From Strobilurus pachycystidiatus (Eukaryota > Basidiomycota > Agaricomycetes > Agaricales > Physalacriaceae), in contig JAHLMK010000004.1 in the NCBI GenBank assembly GCA_019915135.1, positions 496,001 through 560,000 on the forward strand: DNA of 64,000 bases. Reading direction: 5' to 3'. Of the stretch, positions 10,909 to 22,764 are shown in pieces. Both the position numbers and the translations under genes were made by a program. Position 1 is the stretch's first letter. Every line of letters starts with the position of its first letter. Below the pieces are notes generated by a model. That model was not told the DNA's origin and ran no database searches. It saw only the letters and a program-made list of their open reading frames with translations.

Positions 10909-12058
10909 ATGCTGGGCCAACTCCTTCCTTATCGCACTCTCAAACCCTCAAACTCTCTTAGACACCTCAGCCGTACGTACGCCACCAAACAAAAAATGGG
11001 CAAGAAATCAAAAAACTCCGTCCCCGACGAATCATTCCTCTTGCTTCCCCATCCCTCTGGGCCCCAAGAGACGCCTGCAGCCACCTGGTATAGCCCAGAA
11101 ATAGAAATCGTCGACACACATACGCATCTTCTTTCCACCTATGAAGCCTACCAGAAGAGTTACCCTAAAGGCGCTTTCAATTCGATATCAGATTTCGTAC
11201 GCGACCTCTACGCAGGACGTAACATCCACTCGATCGTGGACGTTTGGTGCGAGGCACCAGTTCTCACCAAGGACTGGCGGAAGTTGGCAGATACTGAGTT
11301 TGACGGTCTGACTTACAACTTTGTTATTGGCGTGCATCCGTATGTCGGTTCCCTTGATGTTTCTCCGCAAATTATTTGACTCAGCTTGTCAGACACAACG
11401 CGAAAGAATATAGTCCCCAGGTAGAAGAGGATCTTCGTGAGGGTTTAGCCCACCCTCGGAACGTTGGTCTTGGTGAAATTGGATTAGATTTCCATTACGA
11501 CAATTCCCCTCGCGAAATTCAGAAGACAGTCTTCCGAAAGCAGTTACAACTCGCCGTCGAGCTGAAAAAGCCCCTCACAATCCACACCCGCGAAGCTGAC
11601 GCAGACACCGAAGCTATTCTCAAAGAGGTCGTGCCATCGGACTGGCGTATCCACATCCACTGCTTCACAGACTCCCCGGACTTTGCGCGTCGACTCCTCG
11701 CGCATTTCCCCAACCTACACATTGGTATCACGGGTGTCATTACGTTCTCCTCGAACCTCAACACTGCGGCGCTCGTTAGGGAAATGAAGGATGACCCGCG
11801 GATACTACTCGAGACGGTACCCTAATATCACTTCTACCTTGAAAGTGGAATTGACTGGCTTCACAGGATGCTCCCTATATGGTACCGTCAAACATCTATG
11901 GCTCGTTGCAAGGGATGAAGGGAAGGCTGCCCCTGTCCCATAGCGCGATGATACCTTGGACTGCCACATTTGTGGCCGATTTGTGGGGGGATGATTGGGA
12001 TGCGGAGAAGGTCATGAAGCTGGGTAGAGGGAACGCTCGACGGCTGTATGGTGTTTAA
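10909..12058 (+). CDS. TatD-family metal-dependent deoxyribonuclease
   Basis: Exons 10909-11339, 11393-11816 and 11867-12058 give 348 residues. The TIM-barrel metal ligands are in order: DTHTHL (HxH), GLGEIGLDFHYDNS (Glu), TIHTREADADT (His), HIHCFTDS (His), and ET-DAPYM (Asp), where the last intron falls between Thr and Asp. The family hydrolyses DNA 3' ends and takes part in repair and apoptotic DNA breakdown. From 10909 the N-terminus (PYRTLKPSNSLRHLSRTYAT) looks like a mitochondrial targeting peptide; starting at the in-frame ATG at 10996 (MGKKSKNS) removes it, and the TATA box position favours that shorter form. Both forms may exist, giving dual localisation; this is inference. Confidence 0.88.
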
Positions 12059-12219
12059 GTGGTGTTCCGTGACTAGATCTAGATGGGCTCGAACACGCCT
12101 TCATTCAGCGCGATGACCTCGTTGCAGTTCTGACATTATCTAGTAAGGGAGGTACGCCATACGGTGCATCGTCCGTCATAGAAAGGTTTCCTTCGCGCTA
12201 TAGAAGTTTTCTATCTACG

Positions 12220-13113
12220 CTACTGACTCGTACTAGATTTAGGTTCCTCGACCCGGAACCACCACACATCTGCCTCCTCGATTGAGACATCTAACCCTAC
12301 AAGCACCGTCTTTCTCCGCAAAAAGTGCATTCGTAACATCGCCCTCGGCAATTTTTGATTCGTACACGCCATATATTCCTCCTCAGTGACGCGTACGCGA
12401 ACCGATGCTCGTATGGCGCGCACAACATCCTCGACCGACACCACCGTCGCATTCTCGACTCTGATCTCCCAAGGAAAGTCGCTACACCGCAGGCGAATGG
12501 AGGTTCGCGGCGGGTCTGTGACGGGCTTGTGCGCGAAGTCTTCCCCGAGGCCCTTCAGTTCGTCGTCACGTAGGTCGACCCAAAGACCTAGGCTGGAAAG
12601 CGGTGGGGAGGGAAGAGGTAACGCGGGATGGTCTTCGGGCGGCAACTCAGTTGTACGGAGTCGTGGCGGCGAAGGAGGAGCAATGGATGATGTACTACGC
12701 GGTGTGACGGACGCGCTGCCTTCAGGTGGCGGGACGTAACGCGGCTGAAAGCTGCGACGAAAGGATTGCCTTCTCTCACGAGCAGAAGTGGAAGGCGTAG
12801 GCGCCGCAAACTGCGTCGCGACATGTGGTACGACTGCATCTGTTCGCAAAGCAGATGCCAGTGAAGGAGGAGGAGGGTTCAAGACCGGTGCGTACAGTCC
12901 TTGAGGGTGCACTGGGATAGCGCACGGTGAGACCGTTGGAGGTGGCGGGAACGGGAACGCAAATGGCGTGGGTGGCCGGGGAGGGACAAACTGGCTCGTA
13001 TATGTCAAACCCGGCCCCGAACGTCGTCTATCGCGACTGCTTCCAGTCTGGACACCATATGTTTCGGGGGTATCAGATTCAAAACGTGCTACCTTTGTGG
13101 GGCGGGTAGGCAT
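12220..13113 (-). CDS. DUF6699-domain protein
   Basis: Intronless frame of 297 residues. The first 150 are Pro-rich and disordered (PPRPPTPFAFPFPPPP and similar). The C-terminal 120 residues fit the DUF6699 pattern seen in many Agaricomycete proteins: a short beta stretch (LGLWVDLRDDE), IRLRCSDFPWEIRVENA, VVRAIRASVRVRVTEEEY, and a closing GLDVSIEEADVWWFRVEEP. Function unknown. The frame is open to an ATG at 13299, but a TATAAAG box near 13165-13171 puts the transcription start after it, so the ATG at 13113 (MPTRPTK) is preferred. Confidence 0.75.
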   Translation of the reverse strand: MPTRPTKVARFESDTPETYGVQTGSSRDRRRSGPGLTYTSQFVPPRPPTPFAFPFPPPPTVSPCAIPVHPQGLYAPVLNPPPPSLASALRTDAVVPHVATQFAAPTPSTSARERRQSFRRSFQPRYVPPPEGSASVTPRSTSSIAPPSPPRLRTTELPPEDHPALPLPSPPLSSLGLWVDLRDDELKGLGEDFAHKPVTDPPRTSIRLRCSDFPWEIRVENATVVSVEDVVRAIRASVRVRVTEEEYMACTNQKLPRAMLRMHFLRRKTVLVGLDVSIEEADVWWFRVEEPKSSTSQ

Positions 13114-13164
13114 AGTATTGGACAGGTGGTGGAGGCTGGGTATACTTGCTTGAAGGATGCCGAC

Positions 13165-13171
13165 CTTTATA
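13165..13171 (-). promoter_or_regulatory. TATA box of the DUF6699 gene
   Basis: TATAAAG on the minus strand, about 55 bases before the ATG at 13113; it decides the start between 13299 and 13113. Confidence 0.45.
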
Positions 13172-13987
13172 CGCCACAGCTCGATTGTTCTATGCATCTG
13201 TCGCGTTTCCGAAAGAGCTTCTCTCCCAAAGTAGGATCCTTGACTCAGATTAGTGCTTGAACGACTCTCACGGGCTTCCAGCTCCCAGCAAACCTTCATG
13301 TTGCTTTCTGGTATCGGTGCTTCCTTTTTGTCGAGGTGCCGTCACGAACACGCGTTATTATGCTTTGATCTGGGTCGCGTTTGAAGGGTTAGCGCTCCTA
13401 AGGATGCCTAATGCTTGCAAGGGCGTAAGATTTTCATTTCGTACGGTACATCTCGTCACGGATTAGGCAGAACTGCGAGCGGGATACCATATGAATGATG
13501 ACTCTGCGCACAAGTATTAGGTAGCACATGATGTTTTGTTCCTGGCATTGCTCTCCCTACGTGCATTGGTTTCGAGTGCCCAAGGCCCCAGTCAAGTACT
13601 TGCCATCATGATTGGACACCGATATGCATGGGCCCGACTGCTGGGAGCGCAGTGACACGATCGCCATCCCGCGCCGCTCGTGTAAACAGCAACTGCGTGT
13701 GGCATCAGAGTTTTGCTGGAGCTGAATTGAACCAGAGCGCGGCGCAGGGGCAGCACTAGTGGCCGATCATACGCCACGCGACTCTACGACTTACTTGACA
13801 CTGCACTTCCCGTTCCATCTGGTGCACCCCCACATAGAATCTCGGAACGCCCTAATTCGGCCGATGTCTAGGATATTTGGGTAGCCTGCCGAGGACTGAA
13901 TATAGAAGCGCTCCGGACGCATGTGGACGCACACATGTCCGGTTACAAAAAGTGGTTGCTGTCTCCGCTACCCAGCTGCTCCATCCC
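13172..13987. other. Divergent intergenic region
   Basis: About 0.8 kb between two genes transcribed away from each other. No frame with motifs. It should hold the promoter of the arrestin-like gene at 13988 and the upstream part of the DUF6699 promoter. Confidence 0.35.
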
Positions 13988-15574
13988 ATGTCGACCGCTA
14001 GCCTCCCCTCTTATGTTGCGCCCCCCGATCTTGTCCGGAGTCCGTCCTACACTGTTGAGCCTCAGCATCACGAGCAGCGTATCGCGCTAGGACAGGACAT
14101 TCGCTACCGGCCATCGGGACACTTCATTAAGGAGTCCAAAAGTCGCTCTGCCCGCCTATGTCTCAACGCGCAAGAGGCCAATGTCGATCTCCCCATATAC
14201 GGAACTTCTAGCTCTGTCGAGGGCACCATCGAGATTTCCAAGCCCGAGGGAATACAGAGCGTAGAAGTCAAGGTGCGCAGTAACGTATCGGATGAGGGGC
14301 TGCCAATATTTCTTGTCATCCCAGGTGGAAGGGCGCCTACGGCTCCACGAGCTGGCGGCAGGTGGCATGGTCACCGTGAAGCTTTGTCTGGACACGGTCC
14401 TTCTCTGGGTCAAATCACCGGCTAACCCGGTCTCTCCAACGGCGTTGACCTTCCGGCTAAGCCTACCGAAGACGTTCGACTATGACAACAACACCTACGT
14501 GCGTCTCACATGTCCCATGCTTGCTTCTACTGTGCTGACTGTCGTAGCCTTTGCCACCCACATACGAAGTCCGCTTGGATGGACTTCCGGGGTTCACAGC
14601 CGTAATAGACGTATGCGCTTCTTCATCGGTTTTTCATCGCTTGGTCCTCATCTCAACACAACAGTACAGCGTCACTGCGACTTTGGCGAAAGCCCCGAAT
14701 GTCCCGTTAATGAAGTCCAGTCTGTTTGGTAACTTGAAAGCTATGGGAAACATGTGCGTCTTCATCTCTCGTGATAGCGGTCCCACAAGCTCATGTATAC
14801 GACACCCAGCGTGTTATCCACACCCTTCGTTTATTATCCGCGTACTCGTCCAGCCGTTCCTTTACCTTCGCCTCTTCTGACAAATCGTCTCGGATTCGTC
14901 CTGACTCCGGAGTGGAAACTCTACGAGACCACAATCACCGCTAAGCAAGCGCACGCGGCGGACATCAAGACGAAGCTTTACGTTCCAGCCTCCCGCATAT
15001 TCGCCACGGCCCAGTCCATTCCGTTCTATCTCACATTGGAATCCTCTGCGCTCTCCCTTGCTGCCTTCCTACCATATGGTCCTACCGCCCACCTCATCGG
15101 CAAACGTGCGACGCAGATACATCTGATGCGGCAGATAACTGTCGATGTCAGACATGCAATGATTTCAACGACCAAGACGGACATATGGCGCGTCGATCCC
15201 ATAGGGGAGGCAACTTTCAAACATGCGGTACGTTCATCCAATTTCGCCGACATCTTACGTGCGCCTGACCGCCCATGCGACCGTAGGGCGACGGACCCAC
15301 ATGGGTGGCTTACAGCGGAGAGATAAAGACCAATGAGTCTGTCAAGGTCACAGCGTTCAAAGCTGGCGGCTTGATTGTCAAGGACTGCTTACTGTTCAGG
15401 TTCAATCCGACTGAACCGGCCAAGGCGCCCTTCTTGATGGTAAGACAAGTCGTGCCGGTAAGACTTACGACAGATGTCTGGACAGCGGACGGCACAGGCA
15501 TTGGAGCACACCTTCCCAACGCGTCCGAGGAATCTTTAGTGTCGCCGGAGAGTCTAGACGGGCATGAAGCATAG
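13988..15574 (+). CDS. Arrestin-like protein, copy 2
   Basis: Exons 13988-14272, 14325-14498, 14548-14610, 14665-14753, 14810-15227 and 15287-15574 join in frame to 438 residues. The layout matches the gene at 5657-7142: an N-terminal Ser/Pro-rich stretch, a beta-rich domain with SVEGTIEISKPEGIQSVEVK, the YYPRTRPAVPLPSPLL block, MRQITVDVRH, and a late VKDCLLFRFNPTEPAKAPF followed by VVPVRLTTDVW. Both copies place a phase-2 intron just before the PRTRP block. Copy 2 has an extra intron near the middle (14611-14664). The arrestin call rests on fold-like alternation and this shared architecture, not on a catalytic motif. The role is probably cargo adaptor in transporter trafficking, which is inferred. 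Confidence 0.68.
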
Positions 15575-15783
15575 GCGATGTGACGATTGTATTTATATGT
15601 TATTAACGTATGCGGGTACAATGACCCGCCCAAAGGACGAGACAACAAGGCCATACGTAGAAGTATATATACGACCTTCGACTGAACTGGTCGCACGCCT
15701 CACCGATTTGTACACTTGGTCTCATAGTAATGTACAATAGAGCATAGTCACCGGGTTGGTGAACACAGATGCTGCGAGAAAAG

Positions 15784-17397
15784 TCAGCGCTGAGGCATGT
15801 ACACGGAACAAAGGCTACTTGCATTGAGCTTCGTGCAATGAGCAAGGTTATGCACTTGGGTTCTGCAATTGTATCCGTACCAGCAGTCTTCCTGAGCGGG
15901 GTGGCCTGCAGCGTGCATCTTCGCCAGAAGCCAAACATGCAGGTGCTTCGTGATGAACAGTTGCAGACATTCGGTACAAAGTAAATCATGGACGTTCTGC
16001 CATGAATCGTATTCCGCCGATTTGATATTGAACAACTCGTTGATTAATCTCGGCCAGAATCGCGGGCCAAGCAGGTTGCACTCGTCTTGCAAGCGACTGG
16101 TGAAGTGCCTTGTGCGAGGAAGGTTCCCTGACATGAAGGCGCTGGGAACGTGAAACCTCTGAAGACCATGTAGATACTCCCAATCTGCGGAAGTCTCATC
16201 AGTAAAGTACTTTGCTAGGAAGTCGTGAAAACGTACTATACTGATTCCACACTGAGAGACCTGGAGAAAGATGGCACATCGTACCTGTAGGCGTGAGCGT
16301 GGTGCCGAGTGCCATAATGGCTTGGACATACAAGTATCGTGCTCCTGAACTGTCTGCAAAATCGAATACCAGAGAGTGTTATCGGCTTCAGTCGGAAGTT
16401 TGGGTGGAGAGACCTTGCGTCTTTCCCAGATGGTGTTCAAAGGAAGAGAGAGATATCCATCAAGGAAGCCGTCATCAACATTCAATAGATCTCCGTCCAG
16501 GTCTTCGTCTGCTTGGTCGATGATCGGAGAAACAGCTCCAACTTCATATGCAGCTAAAACACATGCTGGTCCCACGGTGAGAGAGAGATCGCGTAAATGT
16601 GTCCCTTCGGTCCATTAGCACTCTGACCGGGACAGAATCGAGCGATAACAAACATGAAATATTCCCAGAGCCACAATAAGAGGCCCATTCAGCAAGGTCT
16701 TGTAGGAAGTGCCCAACGGCATAGAGTTCGATCAGCTCTTCCGCGTAGAAGTCAACCAGAAATGATTGCTTGGCGGCGTTTTCCTTCCTAATCCGTTCTT
16801 CTAGCTCAGACTCGTCCAATGAATCAAGACGCGTCGGATTGTATCTTGCAAGATTGAAGATTCTCGAATAAAGATTCAAACGAAATAAGGCGCGTCTGAA
16901 ACGCTCTGATTCCCCGACGTTTAGCTTGCTTGTTGCTGACGAGCGGTCTTTGATTCTGAGATGGTTTAGCGCCACGAGTAGGATATATAGAGGTTTACCG
17001 ACCGGGCGCTGAATATGTTCTCCAGTTCAACGGCACATCGTACGTAGACAGAAAGTTTATCTTGTTCCTCCACGCTTAAGGGTGGACCCCCAGCTGTTTC
17101 CACGGATGAATCAACGTCGATGTCAAAAGCTCGTGAGAACCGTCCTTCATCCTCTTCATCATCGTCCTCATCATCATCCGAATCAAGCACTGGTACTTCA
17201 TGTCGAATGAGTCTGATAGCCTGTGGCAGTGCAGGACCAGCGACGTTCCACGCCACTCTGCGGTTGATTGACTTGGGGTGGGTGCAGTATGCGTCGTAGA
17301 AGCGCTTCGAGACGAGGACAGTAGATCGCAGGGTGGCAAAGTCGGGCAAGAAATCCATTATGCGGTCAAGTATGTCGTCTGGAAGTTGTAAATCCAT
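15784..17397 (-). CDS. F-box protein with C-terminal CWYGYNCRTQ motif
   Basis: Starts at 17397 with an F-box, LPDDILDRIMDFLPDFATLRSTVLVSKRFYDAY, the Skp1-binding part of an SCF ubiquitin-ligase receptor. An acidic linker (DSDDDEDDDEEDEGRF) follows. A first intron lies between 16998 and about 16925; the donor GTAAAC is clear but two acceptors are possible. A second intron starts with GTTTGT near 16654 and ends near 16565. The last exon ends with EDCWYGYNCRTQVHN, a signature I know from basidiomycete F-box proteins, where the Cys/Trp-rich block recurs near the C-terminus. A small extra intron near 16250 cannot be excluded. The substrate is unknown. Confidence 0.7.
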
Positions 17398-18037
17398 GTC
17401 AAGTGCTATTTGATGGTGGTGGTTGCTGTGAAAGGAGTCGGTCCCGACACTATTTCCACTTTTGGACTGGCCGCAGGCGTGGGAAATTGGGCATTGATTC
17501 CGCAATGCCGATCACTTTGTGACTTTGCTTTTGACCTAGTCCCTTCATTATCATATCTTCCGCCTCACCATGCACAAGTCAATCTCACCTTACACAAACC
17601 AAGAACAGATAGCACTAAGTCACGCGAATTATTCCAACCTCATTTTGCGATTTTCCTCGAAGCTCGAAATGTGGCGCTCTGTCTGACAGTATCGCCACAG
17701 CAAAGCCGGGAAGCTGCTTTGCGCGTAGGGCAAGTGTAACGTCCATGTTGTTTTTCACCGCACTGATGATCTGCCCTTGCAACTACAGTGCCGTCATATC
17801 GACACGTCCGGAGGAGAACAAGGGTTCACTGATGGTTGTTGTCCTCGCTGCTGTGTTGATCCGAACGGAGGATCGACCATTGAACAAGGACCTTGTTCTT
17901 TAGACTGATAAATGTCGATATCTTCGGTGGCTCACCTATTTCATCATACTCAGTAGCCCTCCGTGCCAGCACCTCGGCCGTCATCATCAACGCGTCTCAA
18001 CTCGAAACACGCTCCTTCAGGCGGAGCTGCATTGAAT
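17398..18037. other. Divergent promoter region between F-box and kinase genes
   Basis: About 0.64 kb. No coding motif seen. An ATG at 17912 opens a 15-codon frame whose end (CATACTCAG) could serve as a splice acceptor for the kinase, so a non-coding or short first exon is possible. Confidence 0.3.
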
Positions 18038-19268
18038 ATGTCGGAGAGAGGCAGACCCGCAATGGACCGTTCTGCGACAGGACAATGCGACAAACTGATA
18101 GAGCCAGAAACAAGGACGATGTGGCGGCCGGTCCCATATCGCTTGTCCGACTTTCACTTTGTCCGAAGTTTGGGTAGAGGATCTTTCGGACGCGTTTATC
18201 AAGGTAAGCTTCGTCACTCCACCGCATGCTCGGCTTTCATCGAGATTAGCGCAATACAAACGCGACGCAAGCTTCTTCGCGATCAAGGTCCTCGAGAAGG
18301 ACTGTATTGTCAGGAGGAAGCAGGTAGCACATACCAACAGCGAGGCTTCAATTCTTGTAAATATACGCTGTCCGTTCATCATCACCCTATGGGCCGTGTT
18401 CCAAGACTATACCAACCTTTATTTGGTGATGGACCACGCGCCTGGAGGAGATCTTTTCGATCTTCTACGGCGAGCGGAGGTCCGTTACTTCATTATCATC
18501 CTCATTTATCTCCTCATTGTTTGTCGTAGCGCTTCCCAGAGACAGCCGCAAAGTTTTACGCCGGAGAGGTCTTGCTTGCTCTCGAGTATCTGCACGCAAG
18601 GGGCATAATATATCGTGATCTCAAGCCCGAGAACATCCTCATCGCTAAAGATGGGCACATTAAGCTTGCTGACTTTGGTTTTGCGAAACGATGCGAGACG
18701 ACGTGGACGTCGTGTGGGACATCTGAGTATCTGGCTCCTGAGGTATGCATTCATCATAATGACTTCTCGTCGTATGTTCTAACGTCACGTCTAGATCGTC
18801 TTACAGAACGCACACGGCAAAGCTGTCGACTTCTACGCCTTGGGAATCCTCACCTTCGAAATGCTCACTGGACATACTCCCTACCATAGCGCCTCCAATG
18901 AGTTAGAGCTTTACCAACGGATACTGGCTGGACCCAGTATGATCGCTTGGCCGCCATTGGCTGTCACTGTGAAATCTTATAATCTCATCATGCATCTTTT
19001 GGAGTGCGATCCTACCAGGCGCCTCGGCCTTGCGGAGGTGAAAGGGCACGCGTGGTTCGAAGAAGTGGATTGGGAGCGGTTGGGACAGAGAGCCATCCTG
19101 CCGCCGTACACCCCAAAGCTGGTCTGGGAGGGCGATGCGAGCGCGTATGGCTGTTACGAAAAAGAAGGGAATACTTTTCCGGGTACTAGCAACTCGGGGA
19201 CCGACTTCTGGGGATCAGAGTTTCCTGACTTCGAGTATGTTAGTCCAGAGGCACAGCTGTGGCTCTGA
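18038..19268 (+). CDS. AGC-family Ser/Thr kinase, PKA catalytic-subunit-like
   Basis: Exons 18038-18203, 18250-18479, 18530-18742 and 18795-19268 give 360 residues. All kinase motifs are present: glycine loop [18 protein letters not shown] (Lys), a Glu in [13 protein letters not shown] (catalytic loop), DFGFAK, and an activation segment [15 protein letters not shown] with the Thr just before Trp as in PKA. PKA has Pro where this has Ser (GTPEYLAPE), a minor change. An AGC tail follows, with a hydrophobic-motif-like [10 protein letters not shown]. The N-terminus before the kinase domain is only about 40 residues, shorter than most fungal PKA catalytic subunits. Probably acts in cAMP or nutrient signalling; the class is firm, the exact orthologue is not. 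The first in-frame ATG is used. Confidence 0.85.
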
Positions 19269-19634
19269 ATATCGACCACATCTATTTTTCCGTATCTTTA
19301 TCACATTTTCATCAGCCTTTCTCCATGATTCATAATAGACCGATCCTGTATTGTGTATTGTACTCTATTCTGTATACTACGTGTATGTTGTACTTACTGT
19401 AATGCCAATAGACTTTGAATTGAGATACTGGAGCGAGTGTGCTATTGCGCTATTCAGACTCAAGGTACTAGATATTGAACAAGGGGTCGTCTTTCCTCTA
19501 CTTGTGGGTTGCCGTCTACGATGAACACTTACAGCAGCCAGGGTCTGGCCCCGGCGAATATGACTGCTACCGCTGCCCAAGGATTGAGAAGAAACGATAG
19601 ATCTTATACGTATGACACCGAATCACAAAGACAA
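19269..19634. other. Convergent 3' intergenic gap
   Basis: About 0.37 kb between the kinase stop and the p62 stop, AT-rich and without coding signals; presumably the two 3' untranslated regions and polyadenylation sites. Confidence 0.4.
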
Positions 19635-21515
19635 TCAAAAGTCATCCATCTTCATGTCCTCCTTCGCGACAACAGGTCCTAAGTCCACGACAGTATAGAA
19701 TTCAAAATCTTTCGTCGTAGTCTGAGCTTTCAGCCCTTTCGTTGGCGAGCCATCGTTGCCTTCTAACGACGGATCGTCCGACCGGTACTGGTACTTCACA
19801 AGCATATTGAACTGTCCCGACAATCAGCAAATCTTATAAGGATGAGAAACCATCAATCACCTTGACGTTCCCTCTCGCTTCCTTCCCAAGTACCACCTCT
19901 CCCCCAACGACCGTCAAATTTGCGCGCTTCTCAAGCACACCAACAGTCTTGACCTTCGGCTTCTCCCTCTCCTTCGCCCCTCTCAGCCCAATCTCGTCAT
20001 CATCCAGCCCGAACATGTCCATCTCCTCGTCCTCGTCGTCGTATTCCCATGCTTCCGCAAATGCCGCGATGGTGAACGACGTCGTGGGGAGGGAGATGGC
20101 GAACGGGGGCCGGCGCGCTTTTTCGCCTTCGACGGAGGGCGCGACGTGCATGCGCTGCACAGAGAGGCGAACTTGGATGGGATCATAGAGAGGGTTGGTG
20201 ATGGCGAGGTGGAAGGGGTAGGAGAGGCCAGCCTGCATTGGGACGGCGACGAGATCTTCGTCCGGTGCTGCTGTAGACGTCGACTTGTTCAGGCCACGAC
20301 GCTCTGGCGCGGGAATGGACGTGTGTTGGCGATGAGGGAGGGAGATGTTGATCGCAGGCAGATAGTTGGCGGCGACGAGTTTGATCTTGTACCGTACAGA
20401 CTGGGCTTTCTGCTCTGGCTTGATGAGGATATGGGTGCACGCTGGACAGCGCTTTGAGCGTTTCGAGTGCAGTGGTATTCGAAGTGGTCGTAGTTCACTG
20501 TATAAGTATTAGTTCGCATCGCTTCAATGGTATACAAAACACTCACTCTGCTCGTAGTGGTGTTGCCCAGCTTGACCCCCATCGCTGCTCCAGCGTCGCC
20601 ACTTCAGCCATATTCTCTAGATGCCGTATAAAATCTACATCATCCTCGCCTCCGCCCGCTCCATGTGTACTCGCAATATCCAGACGCGTCTTGTATTCCA
20701 CCATCTCGTCCTTGTTCAACGACTTGTCCTTATTCGCCCCTCCCTTCCCCGGTCGCGTATGAGGGTTGTACTTGGTCACCCCAGGTATATCGCGCGCAAG
20801 TGCGGCGGACGCAGCGGCTGTGATGGAATTAGAGTGGAGGTGATGTGAGTGCGCTGCACTACTTGGCACAGCGGAAGAAGCAGAACCAGAAGAACGCAAG
20901 ACCGGCTCGAAATGCTCTTTCAGCCGGTCGAATTCCAATGAATCTGGCGCAGAGTCTTCGAATTTCTGTAATTGGGCTGCAGTCCGTGCTCATCAAAGAC
21001 GATAACTGGTTATCGTAGTGGGGTACACACCAGCGAGACCGGTAGGCTTCTCAAATGTTATATTGAGCTCTGCAGAGTCCCACCTACAATGATTACAGAA
21101 CAGGAAGAAAGGCGGTTCACCCACGCTGCCGACGGGGATGGAGAGCCTACCATCGCCGGGATCTGGAGGGTCGGAGGAGACGACAGAAAGTGTGTTGCGG
21201 CAATTGGGGCACATGAAGCAATTTCGCGCGCATCTATGGCGCGTCAAGGCTGGCAAAAGGCGGAGGGTGAAGGACGCACCTGTTCTTCTCGGCGCGCACG
21301 CTGGCACTGGGCACTTCAAAGAGACAATTCGGGCAGTAGTATCCACTGACTTCAACCGAAACGCAGCGGTTGCATCGTACGGCGTCGCATTCCTCGCAGA
21401 AGAATAGGTCATGTAGGTTGTGAAAGCTGTAAGAGGACGAAGGAAGATGCGGTGGCGGGGGATTCTTTGGGCTGCCTAGGCAAGGACAGTGATAGCGGAT
21501 TGCCGGTGTCGCCAT
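19635..21515 (-). CDS. Dynactin subunit 4 (p62)
   Basis: Pointed-end subunit of dynactin, the dynein activator on microtubules. Exons, read downward, are 21515-21280, 21233-21031, 20976-20547, 20497-19861 and 19811-19635; they join in frame to 560 residues. The N-terminal cysteine module is clear: HDLFFCEECDAVRCNRC, SGYYCPNCLFEVPSASVRAE, CARNCFMCPNCRNTL and CNHCRWDS, in the order and spacing of the p62 family. A second cysteine pair follows (RSKRCPACTHILIKPEQ), then a beta-rich C-terminal half with AAFAEAWEYDDEDEEMDMF. An alanine/serine-rich, disordered linker (SSAAHSHHLHSNSITAAAS) separates the halves. Confident at family level. Confidence 0.92.
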
Positions 21516-21799
21516 CGGTTTTGGCGGGCTGGAAGGATAGACTCGCTTTGTCGTCGTACGACGCGATGATGGACAAGACTGAGTTCAGGGTTCCCAAAAA
21601 GGACGCCTCTTGGTCCGGATGCTCGGACCGAGCTCATGCACTTCCAGGGTGCCATCATCATCATCAAATCTGTTGTGCAGCCCAGTGCGCTGTGCTTGCT
21701 CCTCCTGTTTCGCGGAAATCGTGCCGGCGAATCATCAACGACTTTGAGTCATAGACTGACTTCTCTGTATAATCTCTTCTCATATCCGGATATGGCTAG

Positions 21800-22126
21800 G
21801 GACCTCCTGGCCGTCTGTATCGTTACGCTGTGTACAGCTGGGACGCGTCTGCGTTCTTTGTTCCCGATGACAGGACTTTGCATCAATACGCGTCACAGAG
21901 ACCTCTTCCTCCAGTCAGTTTCCGATGTTTCATGAGCCGAATTGTACAGTAGCACAGTCATCAGCCGGAGGAGAAACTCTCCCATCCGAACTTCTGGTTT
22001 GCTGAGGTCAAGAGCGATGACAGCACACAGCCTATACAGCCCCTACAGGCTACCGCTGATGTACAGTTCCTGATGCAGCTCGAATTCTTCCTGACTATGG
22101 TCGACAAGGTCACGGTCCCACAATGA
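21800..22126 (+). pseudogene. Possible gene relic with one internal stop
   Basis: One frame stays protein-like from 21800 to a TGA at 22124-22126. It contains GRLYRYAVYSWDASAFFVPD, then, after a single TAG, SHPNFWFAEVKSDDSTQPIQ. It is preceded by a pyrimidine-rich acceptor-like TATGGCTAG. The composition looks coding, but I recognise no family. It could be the last exons of a decayed gene or an exon pair with an intron hiding the TAG. Confidence 0.25.
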
Positions 22127-22764
22127 AACTGTCATTGGAGTATTTTGCTATGAGTCAAACCTTGATTCCCTTGTTCCTGCTGCTGCATAGCTGTATAGAA
22201 TCGACTAATGAATGGCGTGCCGTTCCAGCCTCATTCCGCTGCGCACCCGCATGCATGTTGCATTACACATACTACCCGTCTCACCTACGCCCCATGAGCA
22301 GCTTTATGCTCACGACCACCTTATTGCCACAGAGTTCGACAATTGAACAGCAGGGGAGAGCTTTGATGTTACTCGATAAGGACCGTGCAAAGGGAAGAAC
22401 AAATGGCTAAGTGTGACGCATCTCCGGGGATATCAAACCAGCTCTCACGCAATTATGTCTTCCCAAACGAGCTTCATTCCTTGTTCTCCTTCGCGCCGTC
22501 GTGCGGTTGGACCCACACATCTTTGTTCTCTGTTGCAACCCGGTCATACGGCTGAGCCACAGTCGGGAACAACACTGTTGGTCGTTTTAGGAACTGACCA
22601 TCAGGATCCGATATCCAGCACCGCCTCCATTCCCTGGCCATAGTCTTCCGCCCTGCCCGTCTGCCTCGTGTTCAAAGACAACTTACCTCTACACCACTTG
22701 CACGGGTGCGTTGAATCTCTACGAATCTTTGCGACGAGCTCACGACTCTAGGATCCGCAGTGCC
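22127..22764. other. Intergenic region upstream of the large F-box gene
   Basis: About 0.64 kb with no supported gene. The open frames are motif-free. It should contain the promoter of the gene starting at 22765. Confidence 0.35.

Noticed and set aside
12386..12739. Plus-strand open frame opposite the DUF6699 gene
   Set aside because: Antisense shadow of a GC-rich proline-coding region.
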